Below are positions 11,336 through 22,269 of a stretch of DNA of 64,000 nucleotides, in pieces. Origin of the DNA: Mytilisepta virgata. Taxonomy: Eukaryota; Mollusca; Bivalvia; Mytilida; Mytilidae. Made by a program: the position numbers and the translations under genes. Positions within the stretch are counted from its first letter, which is position 1. Every line of letters starts with the position of its first letter. The stretch spans positions 4,960,001-5,024,000 of the forward strand of contig CM051514.1 in NCBI GenBank assembly GCA_028015205.1. Direction: 5' to 3'. Under the pieces are notes generated by a model that searched no databases, was not told the DNA's origin, and saw only the letters and a program-made list of their open reading frames with translations.

Positions 11336-12236
11336 GAGTAGGGCTACTTTCCCGTTTATTTATTTCACTCATTACCATTGATTCTTTAATGTTAAATGTT
11401 TAACTGCTGATTATCGTAAGCGATTGTATGCAATGCATTTTCTTGTGCATCAAAATTGGTATCAAAGAATTTAAATTTTTACCACCGAGTCGATATCCCC
11501 AGCCCAGTTGCAAGTATTTCGATGCTAGCCCGAAGTTGATACTTTAGATTTACTGCTAAAAAATTATGAAATTAGTGAAAACTAACGAGTACCTCCCTCG
11601 TGCATAGCTCTGTCCTTGTTTTGGCTTTACCCTTTTTGGTCATTTTGGTATTTTTGAATTTTCTCTTCGACTTTTTGGATTATTGTTTTGGTTTTCTACA
11701 TTTTTAGCCTTGAGCACAACTGACGAGTCGTAAATCGACGAAATGTGCACATCTTGTGCATCAAAATTGGAATCAAAGAATTTCCACTTTCATGTTAACA
11801 ATACATTTTGTACTAAATCATTTATAAGTTCAACTTTTCTACCCGCAAAGGTCGTGTTTATACATGTAGGCGATGTTTAGACTATTGACAAGAAGGCCAT
11901 TCAGAACTCAAACCATTCTACTGTCATACGAAAGATGACAATAAACTGACTTGCAGCAAAACATTCGTTTTGGTTCGTTCTCAGTGTCCTTCACGTTGAA
12001 AAACTGTCTTAAAGACGTTAATTTGGCAAATTCATGTTACTATTGTCTCCTAAAGCAATATTCATATATGCAGAAAAGATTTTACTAACTTATTTGCTAG
12101 TTTATTTATCATTAGCACGTCTTTAGAGACAACATACCAGGCTATGCCTCCAGAGATTTTGAGAGGCTTTATATGACTGTTTGAGTATGACCCTAGATGT
12201 GAAATAAATGCAGGGGCAAATGACCCTACTTCTTTG
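11331..12236 (-). mobile_element. TAGGGC-family MITE (copy 2), interrupted by another repeat
   Basis: This is a reverse-orientation copy of the element at 2957-3352. It starts at GGAGTAGGGCTACTTTC and ends at GCAAATGACCCTACTTC. It is split by a ~335-bp insert at 11441-11775. Confidence 0.65.
11441..11775 (+). repeat. Repeat nested in the MITE, flanked by a ~33-bp direct repeat
   Basis: Both ends carry CTTGTGCATCAAAATTGG followed by (T/A)ATCAAAGAATTT, about 311 bp apart. The interior contains the CGTCGATTTACGACTCGTCAG-type words (in reverse) shared with 4960-5380 and 50195-50355. MITE sequence resumes on the far side, so this repeat arrived after the MITE. Confidence 0.65.
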
Positions 12237-12639
12237 AGTTTTCACTACATGTTTTAGTCACCCTATCCAATGCCTCATGTGCGAAGAGTGACACGATTTG
12301 AAGCGTGGATAAAGAGGTAGGCTGGTGCTTGCTTGCAGATTTCTTAAAATGGTTATATATTTGAACAAACCAAGTAATGTAGCGGAATGTGGTTATACAG
12401 GAAAACTTTCAACAAATTATGCATGGGCAAATTGTCCTGGAAATCATCTTGGAAAGGTTGTCAAAATCCGAAAGCACCAATGTTTTTGCACGGTTACGTC
12501 TTTCCCCTCGCAATTTATTTTTGTTTCTGTTGTTATTTAGTGTATGGCTAACATGGATATTACGGGAAGATGTGCTAAAGTTGTTTTTGGACCAATATAT
12601 GATGTTGCGCATGGGTCACTTTTATAATCTCTGTTCATT

Positions 12640-13500
12640 GTTGTGTCGCCTGTGTTACGCAGAGGCGACATATAGAGATCACTATCGGTGGTCTTCCGTC
12701 GTTATCGTAGTCGCTGTCGTTGTCGGCGTCGGCGTCACAAAGTAATTCCTGTCAGACAGTCTCCCACACAAATTAGGTCACTCTGAACTACTTATCGCGC
12801 TTCATTGACTTATGTTAAGTTTTACGTCCGAGTTCGGTTCTCCGATATCAAGGGACCTACAATCATATTACTAGGTGTCAGGGTGCATCTCGGGGAGTTA
12901 CACAGCCTCCCACCAAAAATAGGTCACCCTGACCTACATGTACTTATCGGGCTTCATATACTTAGGTTAAGTTTTAAGCCCTAGTTTAGTTCTCTGATAC
13001 CAACCGACCTACAATCATATTAGTTGGTGTCAGGGTTCACCTCTCACCAAAATTAGGTAATTCTGACCTACTTATTGCGCTTAGGTTAATTTTTACGTCC
13101 AAGTTCAATTGTCCGATACCATGCGACCTACAATCATAATACACAGTAGTTTCAGACAAGAAGATAATTCAATGAATTTTCCCATAGTGTCCTATGTTAA
13201 ACTAAAGTTCAGCTGTGGTGGCCATCTTTGTCGACATTCCGGATCATTGGACACAATTCTGAAAGAGGTCCGCATAAGGACCATTTCTGCCAAGTCTGGT
13301 TTCAATTTGCTTAGTGATTTAAGACAAGAAGAATTTTTAATGAATTTTCCCATAGGATCCTGTGTTTAACTATGTTCGGCTGTGGCGGCCATCTTGGTTG
13401 ATATTCTGGGTCATTAGGCGCAATTCTGACAGAAGACCATTAAAGGACTATTTATATTTGCTGTAAGGGTGTATCTCGGGGAGCTACACACCCACACACC
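12640..13500 (+). repeat. CG-rich head followed by tandem ~145-bp units
   Basis: A CG-rich head (AGGCGACATATAGAGATCAC, then GTCGTTGTCGGCGTCGG) leads into units containing CCTACAATCATATTA and AAATTAGGTCACTCTGACC. These units are the same family as the larger array at 35370-36470. The last part (13140-13450) switches to the GTCCTATG unit family of 10480-11335. It is non-coding. Confidence 0.65.
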
Positions 13501-13985
13501 AAAACTAGTGGGGGAACGAGGCGAACTTTGAAATAATAGATTTCTGATTTATATATTGAATATTGTGTCCATTTGATATTTTGTCTCATCATCGCAGGTC
13601 ATATGTAAATTTGTTTAAATAACGCACATCGTTTCCTTGTTTCCTTGTTTTTGTAAATATTACGCATTATTTCAATTTGTAGTTGCATATATTAAGAGAA
13701 TGATTTGCAGTCGAAAAGAATATTTGCATAAATCAATAAAACATATGACATGTTTTAAATTGATACGTAAACAACTCACGGTAAAGATTTATGGACTTAT
13801 ATTTTTGGAACGTAAAAGTTTTTTAGATGTTTATTAAATAAAAAACAAAATGCGGTATTATAATAAAGGTGTATTCAATAAGCGCATCCTGCGAGCCCTC
13901 TAAATTTTTCAAAGATTTTTTTCTGAAAATATTATGAATTATGCCAAAAACTTATGCAAAAATCCCAATATTAGACGGGCTTGAA
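13500..13985. other. No supportable gene
   Basis: AT-rich sequence following the tandem array. No motif or repeat is recognised. Confidence 0.5.
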
Positions 13986-13989
13986 GAGA

Positions 13990-14243
13990 TTCATTTTATA
14001 CCTCCACAGATTTTTGACTACCACCGGATTGACTTTGTTGAACTTCACGATTGGTGCCGTATAGTGAGAAGAAACTGCTTACCCTTCAGGGACACCTGAG
14101 TTCACTCCTGATTTTTATAGGAGTTCGTATTGTTCATTGTTTTTTTTTAGTTTCAGTGTTTATTTGTTATGCTTGTGGTTGTTCATTTGTCTTTCCGGGT
14201 GTTACACGAATTTTTTTTCTCAAACTATTAAGAACAAAACTGT
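13990..14243 (+). repeat. Dispersed repeat sharing sequence with 29430-29720
   Basis: The text ATTGACTTTGTTGAACTTCACGA, the word TTATTTGTTATGCTTGTGG and GTTCATTT also occur, reverse complemented, at 29430-29720. A related fragment lies near 37690-37900. It is probably the tail of a retroelement family. Confidence 0.55.
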
Positions 14244-14296
14244 AAGGGGTAGGGTCAATTTCTCCTGTATATGTTTCACCCATAACCATTGATTTT
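14244..14296 (-). mobile_element. Terminal fragment of the TAGGGC MITE
   Basis: GGGTAGGGTCAATTTC followed by the ACCCATAACCATTGATT text matches the end of the MITE family. It passes directly into the pentanucleotide microsatellite. Confidence 0.5.
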
Positions 14297-14391
14297 TTTA
14301 TTCTATTCTATTCTATTCTATTCTATTCTATTCTATTCTATTCTATTCTATTCTATTCTATTCTATTCTATTCTATTCTATTCTATTCTAG
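14297..14391. repeat. (TTCTA)n microsatellite
   Basis: About nineteen perfect copies of TTCTA lie directly after the MITE fragment. Confidence 0.97.
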
Positions 14392-14689
14392 GCCATCTCT
14401 GGCGTGAATACATATAAGAACTATATACATGATTACGTATATGAATGAAAACAATATTGATTTAATTACCTAAAACAATTACTTACTTGCAATCACAATG
14501 TACTATTATAAGTCATTATCTAAATGTACTAGATCTACATATACATAAATATGGAAGAGAAATAAAACTCTAATTTAACAAGGTGGTTATCAGTTTAAAT
14601 AAATCATAAATGTAATTGGCAAATTGTGTAATAATATGTTCATTTTCGTTATTCACCAACCAAATCAGTTTATTTACTTGAGATAAAAT

Positions 14690-14930
14690 TGAATTTTTTT
14701 TTACATGAATCACAAATATTTTTTCATAAAAATGTTTCGCTTTTGATTAAATACTTTACATTCAAAAAGAAAATGACATTCGTCTTCCACATTTCCACTG
14801 TTGCAGATTTTACACAATCGCAAATTTGGAGGGATATTTTTGTATCGACCCTTTTCAATTTCAAGGCTGTGTGAACTAATCCTAAAAGCTGTAAAACACC
14901 TATGGACTTCAAAATTGCCAATACATATGC
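14690..14930 (-). pseudogene. LINE C-terminal fragment (Cys/His motif)
   Basis: On the minus strand near 14830-14760 one frame reads CKICNSGNVEDECHFLFEC. This is the Cys/His segment that closes the reverse-transcriptase ORF of many animal LINEs (CxxC...EDE.HFLF.C). Frameshifts separate it from adjacent sequence and no polymerase core is present. It is a short dead 3' piece. Confidence 0.6.
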
Positions 14931-14959
14931 ATTTTTATGTTAACAAACAAAGTTTTATG

Positions 14960-16426
14960 CCAAAAAAAATCCAGGCTGGTGGGTGTTGCCTCCATCAACC
15001 CCCCCCCCCCGAAAAAAAAAAATAGAAAAAAAAGAGAGCAAATTCCAGAAACCGATATCACGAACCCTCGCAATAAAAACGAGACGATGGCTCAACCAAA
15101 ATGTCAATATTCGTAAAATATAATTTCGTTTTTGTGATATTATATAAAGTTAACTTCGCCTGAATGGGGAAAGGAGGTACAATTGTCTATGTAAGAAAAT
15201 TTCATACGTAGTCATCAGAAATACAAGTATTTTTATGGAATAGCTGTTACTCCTTTTCACTATTATACAAGTTAATGTATTTTTTTCTTTCCTAACTTCA
15301 TTTTTTTAATTGTCAATATAGATTATATAAAATTATTTTTTCTCAGAAACGTACGTAGGAATTGAATTTACGTTGACCAAAAATTTGACATTAATTAATT
15401 TGATTAATTAGTTAGTAGTTTCTGAATATTTGTTGACATGCACTTTGTAAATACTGCACATAGACAGCACTTTCAGATCCATAAAAAAAGAAGCAATCTA
15501 GTGACAGTAACATTGTAAATTTTATCCAACAAAAATCTTTAAAAACCAAATATTTATCAATACGAAATACTATACAATGACTAGAACACTTACCTTGTGT
15601 TAAAAAAATACCAGAATGTCCCTTCTTGACCACTAAATATTTGAATATTTAAAGATCTTCAAAACAGTCATAAAATATATGTATTCATCGAGGCGGTTAA
15701 TACGTATTTCCAACCACATTTTGTATATGATTAGGATTTCCAATTAAATTGTTTTTAAAAAACGCCTATCAATTATAAATGATTTATCTGCGGTAGAATA
15801 TGTATTTAATATTCATTTGTATGCGTAGCTTGAATTGAAAGGATTTGTATAGGAAATTGAGTCATTTTGACAGCATATTTTTTCAATCGTAAAGAATTGC
15901 GTTGAAAATGTCCAAGTGATGAATGTCCAGTGAGTCCATAGAAAATCACAGAGTTGTCTCTCTTTTGGTATATTTATTATAGACCAAGATGCTGATAGAA
16001 CGTAACCCAAGAAAAAAAATGAAAAATAAAATTGTTACGAATAGCCCGTATGACCAGCATTTGAAAGATTAGGGCTCAGGCTTATTTTTCTAAGCTGGTT
16101 CATTATAAATCAATATCTAATCTCTTTGTGTTAATAATTTTCTAAACGACACACGTACAACATGTATATAAATTTCCACTTACCCATTGCATTATTAAGA
16201 TTTATCTAATGTTTCTTGTATTCACTTCCAACTTTTTGTTGATTTGGTATACAGAGAAAGAGTCAGAGCATCTGAGTTCATAGCTGTGTCGTTCGTATAG
16301 GTTTTAGTGGTTTCGTGGTATGGTTTGTGTTCATGCATACATTGATTTCTTGGTGTTTTTTCTCCTGATAACTCAAGATGCAAAGGTTTCTCCCGAGGAG
16401 TAATGAGTACTTTAACGTCCTTGTTC
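14960..16426. other. No supportable gene
   Basis: C and A homopolymers occur at 15000-15030. The rest is AT-rich and holds only chance frames. Confidence 0.5.
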
Positions 16427-16665
16427 TTCTAGAATACGGGAATGTGTCAAAGAGACAACAACCCGACCAAAGAGCAGAAAACAGCTCAAGGCTAACAATG
16501 GGTCTTCAACGCAGCGAAAACATCCCGCATCTGTAGGCGGGCTTCAGCTGGCCCCTAAACAATAATGCATACTAGTTCAGCAAAATAGACGCCACACTCA
16601 ACCCGAAACATACAAATGAACCAAAATTAAAAAAAACACACAAGACTAACAAAGGCTATTTTAAT
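16427..16665 (-). repeat. Dispersed retroelement-tail repeat, copy 2
   Basis: It matches 235-480 in the CATACTAGTTCAGC and CACAAGACTAACAA segments. It adds the terminal part AATGTGTCAAAGAGACAACA, which reads as the end of the tail on the minus strand. No reverse transcriptase remains next to it. Confidence 0.65.
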
Positions 16666-16899
16666 AAATTTCATTTATGGAAAGAAAAAAATTTACTTAA
16701 ATGATCTTTATAACACTGAAAAAGAATAGTAGGTATTGCATACCAATATCTTTGAAAGATATACTACTTATGAAATTTTCTTACTTAGAGAATGAAACAC
16801 AAATGTACCCCTTTCTCCATTCAGGCGAAGTTTTTAACTTTATAGTTAAAGAGGCTTTAATACTCTTTGAGGTAACCACTGAGATTCTATGACTGCAAA

Positions 16900-17460
16900 C
16901 TGGTACTAGAAAACTCTCACCCCCCCTTCTTAAATTCACCCCCCCCCCTCCCTTCTTAAATTAAGAATGAGATGTAGGTGGCTACATCTGGAAAAGCTGA
17001 GGGAGAAACGAATTGATGTTGATACGCTTCTTTCAAAAACCTCAAGCTTGCGTTATCTCTCAGTCAACAAATGAATGTTGCAAATACGTACTTGTTACGA
17101 GTTTGTAGGCAGACTGTGGTTATTTTCATTTTCACCGTGGATTAGGGAAAACCGACTTTCGTGGATTCTTTAATTTTTTCTTGAATAAACAATGGGCAAG
17201 TTGCACGCCCTTTACTTCATACCAGAAACTTTTCTTATTCATAACTAAATTAAGATGAGTACAATGTATCACTTATGGCATCAGTTGTTTCAATAATTAA
17301 AATTTAAAAAAAAACAAGTTTTGCAGAGCAAATTTTTAATCTTAATCTAATCTGTCGATAGCAGTTTGGGAATTTATAATGCAATCAAACCTTACTTTTT
17401 ATCCACAAAATTGTCTGACATATTATGACCTTTGTAGCAGTGTCGACAGATACATGTGTA
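16900..17460. other. No supportable gene
   Basis: Two CCCCCC-containing CTTCTTAAATT direct repeats lie at 16918-16963. Otherwise there is no structure. Confidence 0.5.
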
Positions 17461-17464
17461 TATA

Positions 17465-17550
17465 GCGGATTTGGCCGAGTGGGCTAAGGCACTTGGCATG
17501 GTGCTAGGCTAGGTGACATGTGTCTCAACGGTGTGAGTTCGAGATCCGCC
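17465..17550 (+). tRNA. tRNA-like sequence (class II shape), probably degenerate or a SINE head
   Basis: The 86-nt segment opens GCGGATT and closes with ATCCGC, which pair as a 6-bp acceptor stem. TGGCCGAGTGG is a good A box and D arm, and GAGTTCGAGATCC resembles a B box. An anticodon stem CTTGG/CTAGG can form, but position 33 would be A rather than U. The 3' side of the T stem is not recognisable. It is therefore more likely a tRNA-derived repeat or pseudogene than a working tRNA. Confidence 0.4.
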
Positions 17551-17635
17551 ATAGGCGGACAAGAAATTTGACAATATTAAAATCTGATTTTAGCAGTGTT
17601 GGGCTAGTGTTTATGCGTATATATGTACATATTAT

Positions 17636-17784
17636 CAGGTTTTCTGCAAACGTACATCGTAAAATATCAGCCGCGAGACACAATGTGAAGCTTTTTCGGC
17701 GAGTGAGCGTAGCAAACGAGCCAAAAAGCTTCATATTGTGTCGAGCGGCTTATATTTTACAATATTTGTTTGAAGAAAACTTGA
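17636..17784. mobile_element. ~150-bp foldback element
   Basis: The left half (CGTAAAATAT, GCCGCGAGACACAATG, TGAAGCTTTTT) is mirrored by the right half (AAAAAGCTTCA, ATTGTGTCGAGCGGC, ATATTTTAC) as imperfect ~60-bp arms. The palindrome creates open frames on both strands; none is taken as a gene. Confidence 0.75.
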
Positions 17785-18029
17785 TGATAAATTTATCGTA
17801 TTGTTAACTAGCAATCTTAATGGAATTTTTTACTTTTCAATGGTCATCCGCCTATAACCGGATGTTTTCCTGATATATTCAGGTCAACGTTGGGTCAAAA
17901 ATTATGACGTCGCTGATATATTCGGGTCAGCTCATATTAGGGTCGGGTCAACTCTTTACGACGTCACAGTGCCGAAATACGGGAAATTCTGAAGGCCTCA
18001 GCAGGTCGATATAGCCACAGGGAAATACG

Positions 18030-18062
<33 letters not shown>
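18030..18062. repeat. (AT)n microsatellite
   Basis: A perfect AT run of about 30 bp. Confidence 0.95.
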
Positions 18063-18064
<2 letters not shown>

Positions 18065-18196
18065 TCGTCATCGTCACAATTTCTTCTTTGCACAAATCTT
18101 TATCAATCTGAAATGCCTATTTAAAATATTTATCAGAATAATTGTTGGGGTTTATACATCAAAAACGTGAACTTTGTTATTTCTGATTTAATGATC

Positions 18197-18520
18197 TTAT
18201 AGAAAATACCTGTGAATGGAGTTCATACAAACAAAACATTTATATAAAACATTAGGTTGACCCTTTGACCGATGCGGACCCTGTTTCAATTCTAATGATT
18301 GTTTAATAAAGGTGCAAACACCCGATAAAAGGGTTGAGTTAGGAGTTAGAATATATTTCAGTCTATCTAGTGGCGACACATTTTCAGAATCAGGAAATAC
18401 ATTTTTTATGGTTTCAAAGCGTTTATTTCGACGTTGTTCCTTTAGTCGACAGTGTATAAAGAAATGGTATTCGTCTTCCACTATATTACAATTTTCAATA
18501 TTCTTTGTTCCCTAGGTATA
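18197..18520 (-). pseudogene. LINE C-terminal fragment
   Basis: A 94-codon minus-strand frame contains VEDEYHFFIHCRLKEQRR, the EDE.HF...C segment of LINE reverse-transcriptase C-termini. Further on come DRLKYILTPNS and FIKQSLELK, also typical of that tail. It lacks the polymerase and is truncated at its 5' end. Confidence 0.65.
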
Positions 18521-18529
18521 TTTTTTAGC

Positions 18530-20160
18530 GACCTGCTTCAATTTATAAACTATGGTCACTAATGGGAAATTTTCTTATGGTTTGTCTGTTTTTTTTAAAT
18601 TTGTAGTACATGTAAATAGTTTCCAATATAGAACTTAGTTTTTAATTTACTATATAAGAAAAGCTTGGACTCGTCAATAAGTGTTGACAATTTATCATTT
18701 ATCTTTTTCGTATACACAGTGGTTACTACTTTACTAAGCTGTACTTTTGTTGACAATTTTATTCTATCAAAATATTTATCTGAACTGGACTATTATAACT
18801 CGTTATAATAGTCCCAGATCTAAATGTATGTACTTTTGCAATGTAAGTCAAATTCATGGAAAATATTTCAGGCAAATGTATACCACGAATATATTCCTTC
18901 TTCGTGTAAATTTTTATTAACTTTGAAGGATTCTTTAACCAGCGGATTAATGTTATCCCACTATATTCTTTTACTTCCATCATTAAGATTTATATATTAA
19001 TAAAGTTCAGGATGTCATAATTAATTGTTGTTAAAAAATAATAATATTATTTGTCATTTAACATTCAAATGTTTGTGATATGGAAAATTAAATAGATTAA
19101 AACAATTATAAACAAACATACCATTATGACAAAAACATATTTAAATGAAAAACAATTAGTACTGATTATCATCTCAAAAATTAAACACTTTTGCTATACT
19201 TTTTTTAATGTATGATTAAAGGCGGGAGCAGTTCCTTTCTTACCTTCCGGTACGATATTTACAGCCGCATTGGTAAACTTTAATTTAAAAATATCGGTAT
19301 ATGTAAGTTTATGAAACATAATATGAAGCATAAGGAATTGCAACTTGTCTTGTTTGTACCTAGATAATATGTTCATTTGCATGTGCCTGAATTTTCATTA
19401 ACTGTGACAATGGTGAAATATTTAAAAAAGATAGTCTGATTTTCGACATGCTTACGTTTTGGCTCTTTTACCTACATCCTTTTTAAAAATCTTTTAACCG
19501 CCACTATAGAAAGGTGTTGAATTACATGTATATCATTTTCAAATATGCACCCCATGTCCTTATTTTTTTTCTTCAAAATGATGAATCCAGGTATGTGTCC
19601 TTTTGTTCGTCAATCGGAGTACAAAATGTTACTGATGTACACATTTGTAGTTGACAATTTCTGGGGTTGGTCTATCATATGAATATTTTGGAATTTGTAC
19701 AATATAAGTTTCCGATGGAATATTACTGTGATGAACAAAACATGTAAATTTAACATAGTTATAAAGAGCATCTGTTGGTAAAGGCACTTTTTGATCCCTT
19801 TAACTAAGTTGTAGCCCTTTATGTACAAGTGAAGAGGGCATAGTTGTACAAATTCTTAATACGAAAAAAAAAACAATCTAGAAAGGTACAAATGAATGCG
19901 AACATACTTGCCAAACTGTTTTTCTAATTGTCTTAGCAGTCGGTTTACATGTAAAAGTCTTAAAACGTGGAAGACAATACCAAACTGGAGGCTCCTAGGA
20001 GCCTTTATCGCTCAGCTGGATTTTATTTGCCATTAAAGTTAAATTTTTGTGTCACATGTAATTGACACAATTATAATAGTATCGCCTAAGTAGGTATAGT
20101 TGCAGTGTCAGCCATCAATTATAAAGTAACAACTCATGGAGAGTAACTTGCAATGATCAT
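18530..20160. other. No supportable gene
   Basis: AT-rich sequence. Minus-strand frames of 62-74 codons show no motifs or splice context. From about 20160 to 20440 the words GCCATCTTGG and GACGCCAAGTACATGCATTTGG resemble the 3' part of the array elements at 10480-11335. Confidence 0.5.
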
Positions 20161-20614
20161 TCATTAAATATCCCAACAGGGCCCAACGTTTAACGCCATC
20201 TTGGATTTTTGATCGGCACAAAAGTAACAATATTTGTTGAGGACTTTTATAGAAATATATTTGTAAAGTTTGGGTTCAATCTCTTGAGAAAACTTTTTTT
20301 TTCAAAATTCAATCAATCAGAAATTAGAATGAATGGGCTCTGACAGCCATATTTCTTGATCAAATGGCACAGAAGTAACTCTCGAAGATCAAAATGGCGG
20401 ACAATAGACGCCAAGTACATGCATTTGGTCAGATCAGCTTAACCCTTTAGCATTTGCCCAGTTTTTGACAAAAATCATGAACAATTCGGGTTGCACAATT
20501 GACCACACAGAAAAAAAATATTTTCAAAGATAAAAACATTTATTGTATACATTGTAAAAGTATAATACACTAGCTTTAATTTTTCAAATTCATTACTTGA
20601 TTGCCTTGATTACC

Positions 20615-21335
20615 GTTGCTATGGTAACACATCAAACTTCACTTCAAACTTGAATTTTAACTGTTTTTAGCCAAAATCAAAATATACTGAGGGTTCTTTT
20701 CTGTTCAGAAGTAGAAATAGGGTTTGTTTATGGTACAATAGTTTTAATAACAACCTGAACTGGATAAAACAATTGAACAGTTTTGGAAATTATGTGAGAA
20801 AGTTAGGTTATGTATGTTGCTAGGCAACCATGAGAATTTGTCAATAAATGCTGATTCCATATAGTTTTCTAAATTTTTTATATAATAATATGAAATTCCA
20901 CCCTTAAATTAATTATTTATTTACCTTAACTAATTCCTATATATTTTTAGAGAAAATGTCATATTTTTCCTTAGCAACCAATGACATTCCCTAGCAACAA
21001 ACTATGAAAAACCCTCTACTGATATATATTCAATGTAAAATGATTTCCGAAAGTCCAATTTTATTTAAAAATCCAAAATCTTGAGTAATGTTAAATATTC
21101 ACAGGTTAAGATCATTTCTACCTACTAAAAATAGTGTAAACTTTTACTTATTAAAATGCTACTAATCAACCATGTTCATTGGTTCGCAGTAGAAATTTTG
21201 TCAATTTGTAATTTTAGAAGTTTTGACATGTTCCACCATCAACCCATTTATGACTTAAACCAGAATAAATAGTACATACATGTAGATATTCAAATATTTT
21301 TCCTTAGCAACGATATTGACTCCCTAGCAACCAAG
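20615..21335. promoter_or_regulatory. Cluster of X-box-like (RFX-type) motifs
   Basis: GTTGCTATGGTAAC (20615-20628) and GTTGCTAGGCAAC (20816-20828) are palindromic X-box matches. Half-like copies (CCTTAGCAACC, CCCTAGCAACA, CCTTAGCAACG, CCCTAGCAACC) lie near 20968, 20990, 21302 and 21323. They lie inside the piggyBac-like element. The last two pairs seem to be an internal duplication, so a regulatory role is only a guess. Confidence 0.3.
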
Positions 21336-21495
21336 AATGAAATACAGTTTTCAATTTTAAGAAGAAGGCAGAAATGATTCCTTATTTAAACATACAAGTA
21401 TACTAGTTCAAAGGTTTTTACCGGCTTAAAAAGAACAAATCAAATGACAATCAAATTATATACACCAGAGGAGATGGTAAACATTTACAGTTGAA

Positions 21496-21812
21496 TAGGG
21501 GACATCTCGGCCCGCGGACCACTCGGCCAAAGACCACTCAGCCCGAGGTAAAGACAACTCGGACCGTCAGAAAAAGACAACTCGGACCGTAACACTAACA
21601 ATATTAGGTTCATTTCAAAGTTAACTTGTAAAGACAACTCGGACCGTCAGAAAAAGACAACTCGGACCGTCAGAAAAAGACAACTCGGACCGCCAGAAAA
21701 AGACAACTCGGACCGTAATCCTTTTGATGGGCCGACTGGTCTTTTTAGTACAAATGAACGAGACGAGTGGTCCTGGGCCGAGTGGTCCGCGGGCCGAGTT
21801 GTCCTGCACCCT
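21496..21812. mobile_element. GC-rich foldback element with ~21-bp internal tandem repeats
   Basis: The ends are inverted: CTCGGCCCGCGGACCACTCG on the left and its complement on the right. Between them GACAACTCGGACCGTCAGAA-type units repeat about five times (21548-21716). The terminal and internal motifs share the core ACTCGG(C/A)CCG, so the element looks built by amplification of one word. Confidence 0.8.
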
Positions 21813-21844
21813 TAAAGTTCTCTAAAATAGATAATCATCACATT

Positions 21845-22262
21845 CGTTCCCTTTTGTCGAGCCTGCGACCTTTGTCGCGGAAGCGAGACATAGCGATCCT
21901 ACAGTTCGTTGTCGGCGGCGGCGGCGTCAATATTTACATTCACTCTGTGTTGAAAGTTTTTAAAACATTAATAACTTTTTTAAATTATCCTGGATTTTTA
22001 CCAAACTTGGACAGAAGCTTGTTCATATCAAAAGATAGTATCAAGAGGAAAATTTTGTAATAATTTTTTCTCCCATTTTTTCCGTATTTTACTTATAAAT
22101 GGCCTTAGTTTATCTCCCAGTTAACATGATATACAGTCTGCAGTTAAAGTATTTAAAACATTAATTACTTTCTTAAACCATCCTGGATTTCTATCAAACT
22201 TGGACAGAGGCTTCTTCATGATCAAGAAATAACATGTGGAGAATAATTATGTACATTCTACT
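21845..22262 (+). repeat. CG-rich head plus ~1.5 to 2 degenerate ~190-bp units
   Basis: The head GCGACCTTTGTCGCGGAAGC, then GAGACATAGCGATCCTAC and a GGCGGCGGCG run, is followed by two similar units. Each unit contains AAAACATTAAT(A/T)ACTTT and a TCCTGGATTT...CAAACTTGGACAGA segment. The head resembles those at 12650 and 33470. Confidence 0.6.
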
Positions 22263-22269
22263 ATTACAC

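Noticed and set aside
12389..12745. 118-codon plus frame ending in a Val-rich stretch
   Set aside because: The Val run is the translation of the CG-rich GTCGTTGTCGGCG head of a repeat array.
17520..17807. 95-codon plus and 69-codon minus frames
   Set aside because: Both lie over the foldback palindrome and mirror each other.
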